A stretch of 6,205 nt of DNA from Verrucomicrobiota bacterium (GTDB taxonomy: Bacteria; Verrucomicrobiota; Verrucomicrobiia; Limisphaerales; UBA9464): contig CANGMO010000142.1 of assembly GCA_947454295.1 (NCBI GenBank), positions 1 to 6,205 of the forward strand. The letters run 5' to 3'. Numbering within the stretch: the first letter of the stretch is position 1; each line of letters opens with the position of its first letter. The notes beneath the pieces are model-generated. The model worked only from the letters and a program-made list of their open reading frames with translations. It did not search any database and had not been told where the DNA came from. Shown here piece after piece: positions 1 to 5,900 of this stretch. Made by a program: the position numbers and the translations under genes.

Positions 1-532
1 CCCGCGACAGCGTGGTGTCGGCCCGGGGAACAAACTGGTAGTCCAGATCCAGCACGTTCATGCCGCCGACCTTCCGCGCAGTCGCGGTCAGCGTTTCCTC
101 AAGGATTACCTGTCCGTCGGCAACCCACTCATTTCGGGCGCGGAATCCGTCGCGTCGCGTGTCGAGATCGCGATGGACGATCTGCCGGTTCTGGATCGGC
201 GCCAACGCGCCCCAGCCCCAGAAATCCGCGTCCTTCGCCCCGTGGGTCTCCACCCAAGCGAGGAAAAGTCCGCGATGGTGGCGGTGGTCACTGGGGACAA
301 AATCGGTCACCACCACCCCGGACGGAGTTCGCAGCGGATGGAAATAGCTGCCCGCCTCCACCGGCAACCCCGACCCGGCGGGCGGGCGGAGGTTGTAGGT
401 GAGCACCTCCCGGCCGTCGCGGGACAGATGCACGCGGTCGCCGTCGCGACGCCATTCCGGGGCGCCGGCGGCATGAAGAGCGGTCGACAGAGCGAGGAGA
501 ATGGGCGCGAACGCACCCCGGTTCAGCGTCAT
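1..532 (-). CDS. Secreted DUF6807 family protein (partial, 3' end outside window)
   Basis: This is the N-terminal 177 codons of a reverse-strand gene that continues past the left edge. Residues 1-24 form a signal peptide: an Arg near the start, a hydrophobic core (residues 8-19) and a small-residue AGA end before PEW, so export is expected. The mature part carries the family signature. It has SYFHPLRTPSG (about 62-72), then the His cluster SDHRHHRGLF (81-90), LAWVETHG, and DFWGWG (103-108). These match DUF6807, a beta-rich family common in Planctomycetes and Verrucomicrobia, often beside sugar or glycan catabolism genes. Older databases called it 'methane oxygenase PmoA', which is misleading because it is not the membrane monooxygenase subunit. 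The biochemical function is unknown to me; the conserved His cluster may mark a metal or ligand site (inference). An in-frame ATG at 553 would add seven residues including a Lys (MVSKIPS). Neither start has a good Shine-Dalgarno. The gene lies on the same strand as the CoADR gene, about 70-90 nt downstream, and may receive read-through, but no functional link is evident. Confidence 0.8.
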   Translation of the reverse strand, partial: MTLNRGAFAPILLALSTALHAAGAPEWRRDGDRVHLSRDGREVLTYNLRPPAGSGLPVEAGSYFHPLRTPSGVVVTDFVPSDHRHHRGLFLAWVETHGAKDADFWGWGALAPIQNRQIVHRDLDTRRDGFRARNEWVADGQVILEETLTATARKVGGMNVLDLDYQFVPRADTTLSR

Positions 533-564
533 GGATGGGATTTTCGACACCATCCCCAACCCGA

Positions 565-584
565 CGCGCCGTGGCAATGGCGCG
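565..584 (-). other. Short GC hairpin between CoADR stop and DUF6807 start
   Basis: Arms CGCGCC (565-570) and GGCGCG (579-584) are perfectly complementary around an 8-nt loop. The hairpin lies about 40 nt past the stop of the CoADR gene in its direction of transcription and ahead of the DUF6807 start. There is no T-run after it on either strand, so it is not a canonical intrinsic terminator. In DNA this GC-rich a 6-bp stem may be chance. It is recorded because it is the only structure in this short gap. Confidence 0.2.
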
Positions 585-621
585 GTGGAGCCACCTCCCG
601 TTCAATCAACCCTAAATCGGG

Positions 622-2259
622 TCAGAGCCCGTTCCATCGGGCCTGGAGATACCCTCCTCGAAGGTTGGCCACCTGTTCGAATCCGCGCCCGCGAAGCAGG
701 CAGGCCGCGAGATACCCCCGCTGTCCCTTCTGGCAGTAGGTGACGATTTTTCGATCGCGGGGAAGCTCTCCAAGCCGGTCGCGCAGCTGGCCGAGCGGAA
801 TCTGCATCGCCTCGCCCAGAATTCGCGTTTCAGCAATCTCGTCAGGATCCCGGACGTCGAGCAGCAGCTCGCCCGAGGGTTTCCAGGTTTCGGGAGACAC
901 CGAGGGCACCTCGCCGCGAACCGCGTGTCCAGCGACGAACCCCGCGACATTGACCGGATCGTTCGCCGACCCAAAGGGTGGCGAGTAGGCCAGATCGAGG
1001 GATTCCAGATCGTCGACGGTCATTCCGCCGGTGATCGCCGTGGCCAGCACGTCGATGCGCTTGTCCACCCCCTGACGTCCGAGCGCCTGGGCGCCCAGGA
1101 TGCGTCCTGTCCCCTCCTCGACGAGCAGCTTGATCACCACCGGTGTGGCCCCGGGATAGTAGTGTGCGTGGCTGGAATCCCGGGTGACCGAGGTGATGAA
1201 GCTGAAGCCCGCCTTCTGGGCCTGGGCACTGTTCAATCCGGTCAACCCCACCGTTTGATCCAGAACGCGGACGATCGAGGTTCCCATTGCCCCACGATAG
1301 GTCTGATGTCCGCCCGCGGCATTGGCACCCGCAACGCGTCCCTGCCGGTTGGCTGGTCCCGCCAGCGCAATGCGCACCCGAGCCCCGGTGAGGGCATGCG
1401 TGGTCTCCGCGGCATCACCGACCGCATAGATGTCCGGATCGGACGATTCCATCCGTCCATTGGTTTTCACGCCGCCGGTGGTGCCAATTTCCAATCCCGC
1501 CACACGGGCCAGTTCCACCTCTGCCTTCACGCCCACGCTCAGCAGGACCAAGTCGGCCGGCACCGAGGTGCCGTCACCCAGATCCACCCGATCGGCATGA
1601 ATCGCCGTGACCCCCACTCCGGTTCGGAATTCGAACGAGGCACTGCGAACCTTCTCCTGCAGCTCCCGGGCGAGATCGCCATCCAGCACCGGCAGCAGGG
1701 TGGGAAATAGTTCCACGACCTTCACGTGCAGCCCCCGTCGATGAAATGCCTCGGCCATCTCGAGGCCAATGAATCCGCCGCCCACCACCACCGCCCGCTT
1801 GGGACGAACCTTCTCCAGGTGGGTAACGATGCGGTCCATGTCGGGAATGTCCCGCAGCGTGAAGACATGCGGGAGCCCCGCACCCGGGAAGGGCGGAACA
1901 ATGGGCTTCGCGCCCTGACTCAGGATCAGCTTGTCATAGCGCTCCTCCCGTTCGATGCCGTCCGGTCCCCGCACCACAATCAGCTTTCGGGCGCGGTCGA
2001 TGGACAGCACTTCATGCCCCACGTGGGCCTGGACCCGGGACCGTTCCCAAAAGCGCTCCGGGGTCATCACCACCAGCTGCGAACGGCTGGAGATCTCACC
2101 CGCGATGAAGTAGGGCAGGCCGCAGTTGGCGAAGGAGATGTAGGGTCCACGTTCAAAGACGTGGATCTCGGCCAGTTCATCCACGCGGCGCGCCCGCGCC
2201 GCCGCGGAGGCACCCCCGGCCACCCCGCCCACCACGAGAATTCGTTTTGAAGGATTCAT
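622..2259 (-). CDS. CoA-disulfide/persulfide reductase with C-terminal rhodanese domain (CoADR-RHD type)
   Basis: This 545-residue protein belongs to the FAD-dependent pyridine nucleotide-disulfide oxidoreductases. The FAD-binding Rossmann motif is at 9-22 (VVGGVAGGASAAAR), with acidic E36 ending the second strand. The family's single redox-active Cys is C46 in SFANCGLPY. A second, NAD(P)H-binding GGGFIGLE motif spans 160-167. The second FAD motif IYAVGDAAE is at 277-285. The dimerisation domain carries HAHYYPGA (364-371) and LAYSPPFGSANDP (423-435). Y367 or Y368 and Y425 correspond to the two active-site tyrosines known in CoADRs. After a short linker, residues about 455-545 form a rhodanese domain with LLDVRDPDE (466-474) and catalytic C509 in the loop CQKGQR. 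Known members reduce CoA disulfide, CoA persulfide or polysulfides with NAD(P)H, and the fused rhodanese is thought to deliver persulfide sulfur to the reductase. All key residues are intact and the protein is cytoplasmic. It starts 3 nt after the preceding rhodanese stop without a clear ribosome site, so translational coupling is likely. Main alternative: an NADH oxidase-like relative with another disulfide substrate. Confidence 0.9.
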   Translation of the reverse strand: MNPSKRILVVGGVAGGASAAARARRVDELAEIHVFERGPYISFANCGLPYFIAGEISSRSQLVVMTPERFWERSRVQAHVGHEVLSIDRARKLIVVRGPDGIEREERYDKLILSQGAKPIVPPFPGAGLPHVFTLRDIPDMDRIVTHLEKVRPKRAVVVGGGFIGLEMAEAFHRRGLHVKVVELFPTLLPVLDGDLARELQEKVRSASFEFRTGVGVTAIHADRVDLGDGTSVPADLVLLSVGVKAEVELARVAGLEIGTTGGVKTNGRMESSDPDIYAVGDAAETTHALTGARVRIALAGPANRQGRVAGANAAGGHQTYRGAMGTSIVRVLDQTVGLTGLNSAQAQKAGFSFITSVTRDSSHAHYYPGATPVVIKLLVEEGTGRILGAQALGRQGVDKRIDVLATAITGGMTVDDLESLDLAYSPPFGSANDPVNVAGFVAGHAVRGEVPSVSPETWKPSGELLLDVRDPDEIAETRILGEAMQIPLGQLRDRLGELPRDRKIVTYCQKGQRGYLAACLLRGRGFEQVANLRGGYLQARWNGL

Positions 2260-2262
2260 GAT

Positions 2263-2913
2263 TCAGGCGGGACGGTTGAGGTTGGAGTTGGGGGCCATGC
2301 CACACGCGGCCGGTTGCTGCCCGGTATTCCCGGCGTCGCCCGCACCAGCGTTGGAAGACACCTTGTCCGAACGGTTCCAGGGCATCTTGGCCAGGACCAG
2401 CGCCAGCCCGCACGTCCCGGTCACCCCGGCGATGGTCAGACCGATCGCGGTCAACAGCGGCAGCACGGCAAACCAGGGACTGACCGTCATGGCGAGCAGT
2501 GCACCGGTTCCCGATACCACCCCGATGATCAGCTGCACCTGGCGGATGAGCGGAATCACCCGGGAACTGCCCCGCTCGACCGGAAATCCCGCATCCACCC
2601 AGGCCTGCATGCCCCCCTCCACCAGCACGCATCCGGGAACGCCAGCTTCCTGCAGGCGCTGCATGGCCCGCGTGGCGCGCCCCCCAAACTGGCACAGGAG
2701 ATACAACGCCCCGTCCGCCGCCCCCGGCAGCCGCCGCACGGCGTCGGGGCCCAGCTCGTCGAGGGGAATGTTGTGCGCCCCCGCCACATGCCCGTCGGCA
2801 AACTCCCCGGGTGTCCGCACATCCAGCATCCGGCAGGCCTCGCCACATTGAAGGCGACCCCGAAGCTCGCCCGGCTGAATTCTCAATTCCATTTGCCCCG
2901 TTCTCGATTTCAT
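2263..2913 (-). CDS. Membrane-anchored rhodanese, YgaP-like (rhodanese + two-TM DUF2892 domain)
   Basis: This 216-residue protein has an N-terminal rhodanese domain (about 10-115). It shows MLDVRTPGEFADGHVAGA (29-46), catalytic C74 in the loop CQFGGR (74-79) and LVEGGMQAWVDAGFPV (97-112). Residues 119-175 form two membrane helices (about 120-142 and 147-173), ending in GTCGLALVLAKMPWN (166-180), the hallmark of the YgaP-like/DUF2892 domain. E. coli YgaP has the same order and is an inner-membrane sulfurtransferase. The active site should face the cytoplasm, where C74 would carry persulfide, perhaps for the CoADR-rhodanese encoded next. An extra hydrophilic tail (about 181-216, rich in G/A/N/S, with one Cys at 204) is not part of the usual short family form. 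M1 coincides with the predicted transcription start. An in-frame ATG at 2892 (M8, MELRIQPGEL) would leave a leader of about 20 nt with a GGGG stretch ahead of it. M8 may therefore be the real start. It is the first gene of a two-gene operon, divergent from the ArsR gene. Confidence 0.88.
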   Translation of the reverse strand: MKSRTGQMELRIQPGELRGRLQCGEACRMLDVRTPGEFADGHVAGAHNIPLDELGPDAVRRLPGAADGALYLLCQFGGRATRAMQRLQEAGVPGCVLVEGGMQAWVDAGFPVERGSSRVIPLIRQVQLIIGVVSGTGALLAMTVSPWFAVLPLLTAIGLTIAGVTGTCGLALVLAKMPWNRSDKVSSNAGAGDAGNTGQQPAACGMAPNSNLNRPA

Positions 2914-2921
2914 GGCATGAT

Positions 2922-2943
2922 CATATAACTATTTGGTTATATG
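2922..2943. promoter_or_regulatory. Probable ArsR operator: perfect 8-bp inverted repeat
   Basis: CATATAAC (2922-2929) and GTTATATG (2936-2943) are exact reverse complements separated by 6 nt (TATTTG). This AT-rich dyad stands out in a GC-rich window and is centred between the two divergent genes. AT-rich dyads of this size are the usual binding sites of dimeric ArsR/SmtB repressors. It fills the spacer between the -35 and -10 of the minus-strand promoter and contains the best -10 candidate of the plus strand. A bound dimer could thus block both directions and give autoregulation. Its right end includes the ATG of the ArsR gene. Binding by the neighbouring regulator is inferred. Confidence 0.78.
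2924..2929 (+). promoter_or_regulatory. Candidate -10 element for the arsR-family gene
   Basis: TATAAC matches five of six positions of the -10 consensus and sits in the left operator arm. Transcription would begin around 2936, only a few bases before the ATG at 2941. The mRNA would be essentially leaderless, or translated from the in-frame ATG at 2959. No good -35 lies 16-18 bp upstream, so this promoter would be weak or activator-independent only at a low level. Confidence 0.4.
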
Positions 2944-3264
2944 TCAACCCGAAAACCCATGCGGCCGCTGTCGGCGGAGGAGCTGTCCCACCTCGCCGGA
3001 CGTTTCAAAATGCTGGGGGAGCCGATGCGGCTGAAAATCCTGCAGTCGGTATGTCATGAGCCGCGGACAGTGACGGAGATCGTTGAGGCAACGGGCTCGA
3101 CCCAGGCCAACGTATCGAAGCACCTGGCGCTGCTGGCGGCGTCCGGGATTCTGGAGCGCCGTAAAGAGGGGCAGTGCGTCTACTACGGCACCAAGGACCG
3201 GCTGGTCCTGGAGCTGTGCGATCTGGTTCGGTCGCAATTGGTTTCCCGCTCCGGATCACGCTGA
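2941..3264 (+). CDS. ArsR/SmtB-family transcriptional regulator (likely repressor of the divergent sulfur operon)
   Basis: This 107-residue winged-helix protein is typical in length for ArsR/SmtB. The fold is read as RFKMLGEPMRLKILQSV (21-37), then helix-turn-helix TVTEIVEATGSTQANVSKHLALL (43-65, recognition helix about 54-65) and the beta-wing GILERRKEGQCVYYGT (69-84). A C-terminal dimerisation helix covers about 86-100. The wording ANVSKHLALL and KEGxxVYY is characteristic of the family. It has three cysteines: C38 after helix 2, C79 in the wing and C93 in the last helix. There is no CVC or CxC metal site in the recognition helix, so it is not a classical arsenic or cadmium ArsR. Context suggests a reactive-sulfur sensor. 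By hand alignment, however, its cysteines do not coincide with the dithiol pair of SqrR/BigR, so the ligand is uncertain. It probably represses the divergent rhodanese operon and itself through the overlapping dyad. No Shine-Dalgarno precedes 2941, and ATG 2959 is an alternative start. Confidence 0.88.
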   Translation: MSTRKPMRPLSAEELSHLAGRFKMLGEPMRLKILQSVCHEPRTVTEIVEATGSTQANVSKHLALLAASGILERRKEGQCVYYGTKDRLVLELCDLVRSQLVSRSGSR

Positions 3265-3389
3265 CCGGGGAGCGCAGAGGGCGGCCCGCAGATGACCGGG
3301 ATTGAACAGTCTGCACAGACTTCGCCATCCAATCCGGCGGGCGTTCGACGAGATCCGCAACCTATGGCCCCGCGCCTCGGCGGCACGCC

Positions 3390-5900
3390 TTGTGCTGGCG
3401 GGCCAAGGGATTGGCCCGCCTGCCCACCATCCCCCTGCCCCGCATTGCGTTCCCCTGGGTTCTCGCCGTGGTGGGGACAGGCCTGCTGGCGACCTTGACG
3501 CTGTTCCGGGTGATCCGCGGATGGGAGGAGCGTGAACTGGCAAAACGCGCCGAGCAGCTGACCCGGGAGCAGGTGGAGAACCTGCAGGTCAGCGTCCTCC
3601 GTTCCCTGGAGGTTCTGCATTCCATCGCCGCGCTGCATACCGCGTCCGGTGGCATCGAGCGGGCCCCGTTCACCCAGTTTGTCCGGCAGGCCCTGCGCCG
3701 CCAGCCGGAACTCCTCGCGTTGTCATGGAATCCGCGCGTCCTCCGCGCGGCCCGTGCGTCCGTGGAATCCGAAGCCGTGGCCGCCGGATTCCCGGAGTTC
3801 CGTTTTCGCGAGCGCACGCAGGAGGGCCAGTTCGTCACCGCCCAAAACCGCGACGAGTACGTGCCGGTCCTGTTCATCGAGCCGCTGGAGCGAAACGCAC
3901 TTGCGCTCGGATACGATCTGGATTCGGACCCCCATCGTCGGGCGTCGCTGGAGACAGCCCGGGACACCGGGCTTCCGGTGGCCACCGCCCCCTTGCACCT
4001 CGCCCAGGAGGCAAGCGCAGGGCCCGGTCTGCTGGTGCTGCAACCGGTGTACCAGGGTCCCCCACCCGAGAACGCCGAGGCGCGACGACGCCAGCTGGCC
4101 GGCTACGCGGTGGCGGTGTTCCGCGTGGGCGACCTGGTGGGTCACGTGTTTGAAGCGCTCCACCACCGGGGCATCGAGGCGTCGCTTCACGATCAATCGC
4201 GCGACGGTGAACGCCTGTATGGGGCCGAGCCACCGGAAGCGCGTTCCCCGGACTCGGCCTCCGAGACGTCGCTTGAGGTCGCCGGGCGTCGGTGGAGCGT
4301 GGTGTTCGCGCCGAACGATTCGTTCACCACCACGCAGTCGCATCTTCAATCCCGCGTCGCGCTCCTGGGCGGCGTTGCCGCGACGCTGCTGGTGGCGGCG
4401 TACCTTGCCGGCAGCTGGCATCGGACGGCGCAGGTTGCTGCCGCCAACGAGGCGCTGCAGGAGGAAATCCAGATCCGCCAGCGCGCCGAGGCCTCCGCGG
4501 CCGCGGCCAACGCCGCGAAGTCCGATTTTCTCGCGAGCATGAGCCACGAGATCCGCACGCCGTTGAATGCCATTCTCGGCTATTCCCAGCTCATCCGCCG
4601 CGACCCGCGCCTCACCCCCGAGCAGCAGGATTCCATCCGCGGCATCATCGCGAGCGGCCACCATCTCCTCGGGCTGCTCAACGAGATTCTGGATCTCTCG
4701 AAGATCGAGGCCGGCCGGATGGAATTGAACCCGGTGGAATTCGATCTTCTCGCCCTCGGCCGCGATCTCAGTGCCACGTTTTTGCCGCTGTGTGCGGCGA
4801 AGGGAATCCGGTTTCGGATCGATCCGGACGGCGGCGGACACATCCAGGTTCGGGGCGACGAGGGAAAGCTCCGGCAGGTGCTTATCAATCTCGTGGGCAA
4901 CGCCGTCAAATTCACTGACCGTGGGAATGTCTACCTGGGCATGCGATCCGGACCGGACCAGCTGTGGGAGTTTGAGGTCATCGACACCGGCCTGGGGATT
5001 CCCGACAGCGAGCAGGCCGACATTTTCCGCCCCTTCCATCAGGGATCCGGCGCCCGCAATCACGGTGGCACCGGCCTGGGACTGGCCATCGCGGAGCGCC
5101 AGGTGGAACTGCTCGGCGGCCAGCTCCGCGTTGATTCTGCACGCGGCGCGGGATCCCGGTTCCACTTCAGCATCCCACTCGAGCCCGTCGAATCGCAGCC
5201 CGTGATCGTCCCGCCATCGGTGGTCCGCATGCGGCCCGGCCGCGAACTCCACGCGCTGGTGGTCGACGATCAGGCTGAGAACCGCAAGGTGCTCGGCAGC
5301 ATGCTGACCGCGCTCGGCTGCACGGTGCGGACCGCCGCGGACGGCGAGGAGGCGCTGCGCCTCTCCCGGGAGCAGCGGTTTCACGCGGTATTTGTCGACC
5401 TGCTGCTCCCCGGGATGGATGGGAACGAGACCACCCGGCGGATCCTTGCCGATCCGGCCTGTGGCAGTCCTCAACTCATTGCCCACACCGCCTCGGCGTT
5501 GGCGCGGCATCGCGAGGAAGCCCTGGCCGCGGGGTGCGTCGACTTCATCGCCAAGCCGGTCGGCTTTGAACGACTCCACCAATGCCTAACCCAGCACCTC
5601 GGGGCTGAATTCGAACTCGAAGGCCCCGCACCGCTCGGCGAGGAAATGGAGGCGATCGAACCGCTCCGGCTCAATCTCCCCGCCGGCCTTGCCGATCGCA
5701 TCTCGCTCGCAGCAGAACTCCACAGCACCACCGCGCTCAAGCGGTGTCTTGAGGACTTGCGACAACTCGGCGACGAGGAACGACGGCTGGCCGAGCACAT
5801 CCGCCATCGCATGCGCAGCTACGACATGGACGCCATTCAACGCCTGATCACCACCCTCCCTTCCCTCGACGCCGCGGGACGCCCGCCGCAGGTCGCATGA
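3390..5900 (+). CDS. CHASE-domain hybrid sensor histidine kinase (HisKA-HATPase-REC)
   Basis: This is a membrane two-component sensor of about 836 residues. TM1 is at about 19-41. An extracytoplasmic CHASE ligand-binding domain (about 70-255) shows LSWNPRV (111-117), EYVPVLFIEP (156-165) and LGYDLDSDPHRR (173-184). TM2 is at about 322-342, followed by a short coiled coil (350-378). The HisKA phospho-acceptor is H386 in MSHEIRTPLNA. The ATPase domain has N-box N504 (LVGNAVKF), G1 DTGLGIP (532-538) and G2 GTGLGLAI (560-567). A receiver domain (about 620-735) has acidic D626/D627, phospho-acceptor D670, T700 and K722, all intact. Residues 740-836 are helical and end in a DLRQLGDEERRLAEHI-like segment. 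It occupies an HPt position but lacks an obvious HPt histidine motif. CHASE ligands are small molecules, but the ligand cannot be told here. No ATG or GTG start precedes TM1 in frame after the stop at 3303. TTG 3390 or TTG 3411 are the only plausible starts, neither with a well-spaced ribosome site. The 125 nt after the ArsR gene hold no other convincing gene. Confidence 0.92.
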   Translation: MCWRAKGLARLPTIPLPRIAFPWVLAVVGTGLLATLTLFRVIRGWEERELAKRAEQLTREQVENLQVSVLRSLEVLHSIAALHTASGGIERAPFTQFVRQALRRQPELLALSWNPRVLRAARASVESEAVAAGFPEFRFRERTQEGQFVTAQNRDEYVPVLFIEPLERNALALGYDLDSDPHRRASLETARDTGLPVATAPLHLAQEASAGPGLLVLQPVYQGPPPENAEARRRQLAGYAVAVFRVGDLVGHVFEALHHRGIEASLHDQSRDGERLYGAEPPEARSPDSASETSLEVAGRRWSVVFAPNDSFTTTQSHLQSRVALLGGVAATLLVAAYLAGSWHRTAQVAAANEALQEEIQIRQRAEASAAAANAAKSDFLASMSHEIRTPLNAILGYSQLIRRDPRLTPEQQDSIRGIIASGHHLLGLLNEILDLSKIEAGRMELNPVEFDLLALGRDLSATFLPLCAAKGIRFRIDPDGGGHIQVRGDEGKLRQVLINLVGNAVKFTDRGNVYLGMRSGPDQLWEFEVIDTGLGIPDSEQADIFRPFHQGSGARNHGGTGLGLAIAERQVELLGGQLRVDSARGAGSRFHFSIPLEPVESQPVIVPPSVVRMRPGRELHALVVDDQAENRKVLGSMLTALGCTVRTAADGEEALRLSREQRFHAVFVDLLLPGMDGNETTRRILADPACGSPQLIAHTASALARHREEALAAGCVDFIAKPVGFERLHQCLTQHLGAEFELEGPAPLGEEMEAIEPLRLNLPAGLADRISLAAELHSTTALKRCLEDLRQLGDEERRLAEHIRHRMRSYDMDAIQRLITTLPSLDAAGRPPQVA
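3397..3420 (+). other. Perfect 10-bp hairpin at the kinase gene's initiation region
   Basis: GGCGGGCCAA (3397-3406) and TTGGCCCGCC (3411-3420) are exact reverse complements around a 4-nt GGGA loop. In RNA this would be a very stable stem-loop. It lies 132 nt past the ArsR stop, begins 7 nt inside the kinase reading frame if TTG 3390 is used, and the right arm opens with the other candidate start, TTG 3411. The loop holds the purine-rich AAGGGA, which is directly adjacent to that TTG. No T-run follows, so it is not a standard terminator. It could be a translation-limiting structure, a termination or processing site after the ArsR gene, or a protein-binding dyad. Structure certain, role unknown. 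Confidence 0.6.

Larger units (their letters stand above)
2920..2947 (-). promoter_or_regulatory. Sigma-70-type promoter of the rhodanese-CoADR operon
   Basis: Read on the minus strand, a consensus -35 TTGACA (2947-2942) is followed after 16 bp by TATGAT (2925-2920), one mismatch from the TATAAT -10. Transcription would start near 2913, about 7 nt past the -10. That is the first base of the annotated rhodanese ATG. The message is therefore either leaderless or translated from the in-frame ATG at 2892. The -35 lies inside the first codons of the divergent ArsR gene. The promoter call rests on sequence match only. Confidence 0.72.

Noticed and set aside
925..1710. Plus-strand open frame of 261 codons inside the CoADR gene
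   Set aside because: It is antisense to well-conserved flavoenzyme motifs and has no recognisable domain or ribosome site.
2177..2848. 223-codon open frame on the minus strand overlapping the rhodanese and CoADR genes in another frame
   Set aside because: The translation is low-complexity Gly/Ala/Arg text. The overlapping frames encode clear, complete domains with catalytic residues.
2941..3264. Classical arsenic-resistance regulator with an ars operon
   Set aside because: There is no CVC or CxC metal motif in the recognition helix, and the neighbours are rhodanese and CoADR genes rather than arsenate reductase or an arsenite pump.
3397..3420. Intrinsic terminator for the ArsR gene
   Set aside because: The stem is perfect but no T-run follows on the plus strand, and it lies within the kinase frame. 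It is kept as a hairpin of unknown role instead.
3302..3535. 77-codon plus-strand frame beginning with TTG between the ArsR and kinase genes
   Set aside because: The first part reads somewhat protein-like, but it has no ribosome site, runs into the kinase TM1 region out of frame, and matches no family I know. A frameshift joining it to the kinase was considered, but nothing in the sequence supports it.
3723..5582. Long open frame (about 619 codons) on the strand opposite the histidine kinase
   Set aside because: It is a by-product of GC-rich codon use in the kinase gene. The translation shows no known domain, whereas the plus strand carries an intact HisKA-HATPase-REC series.
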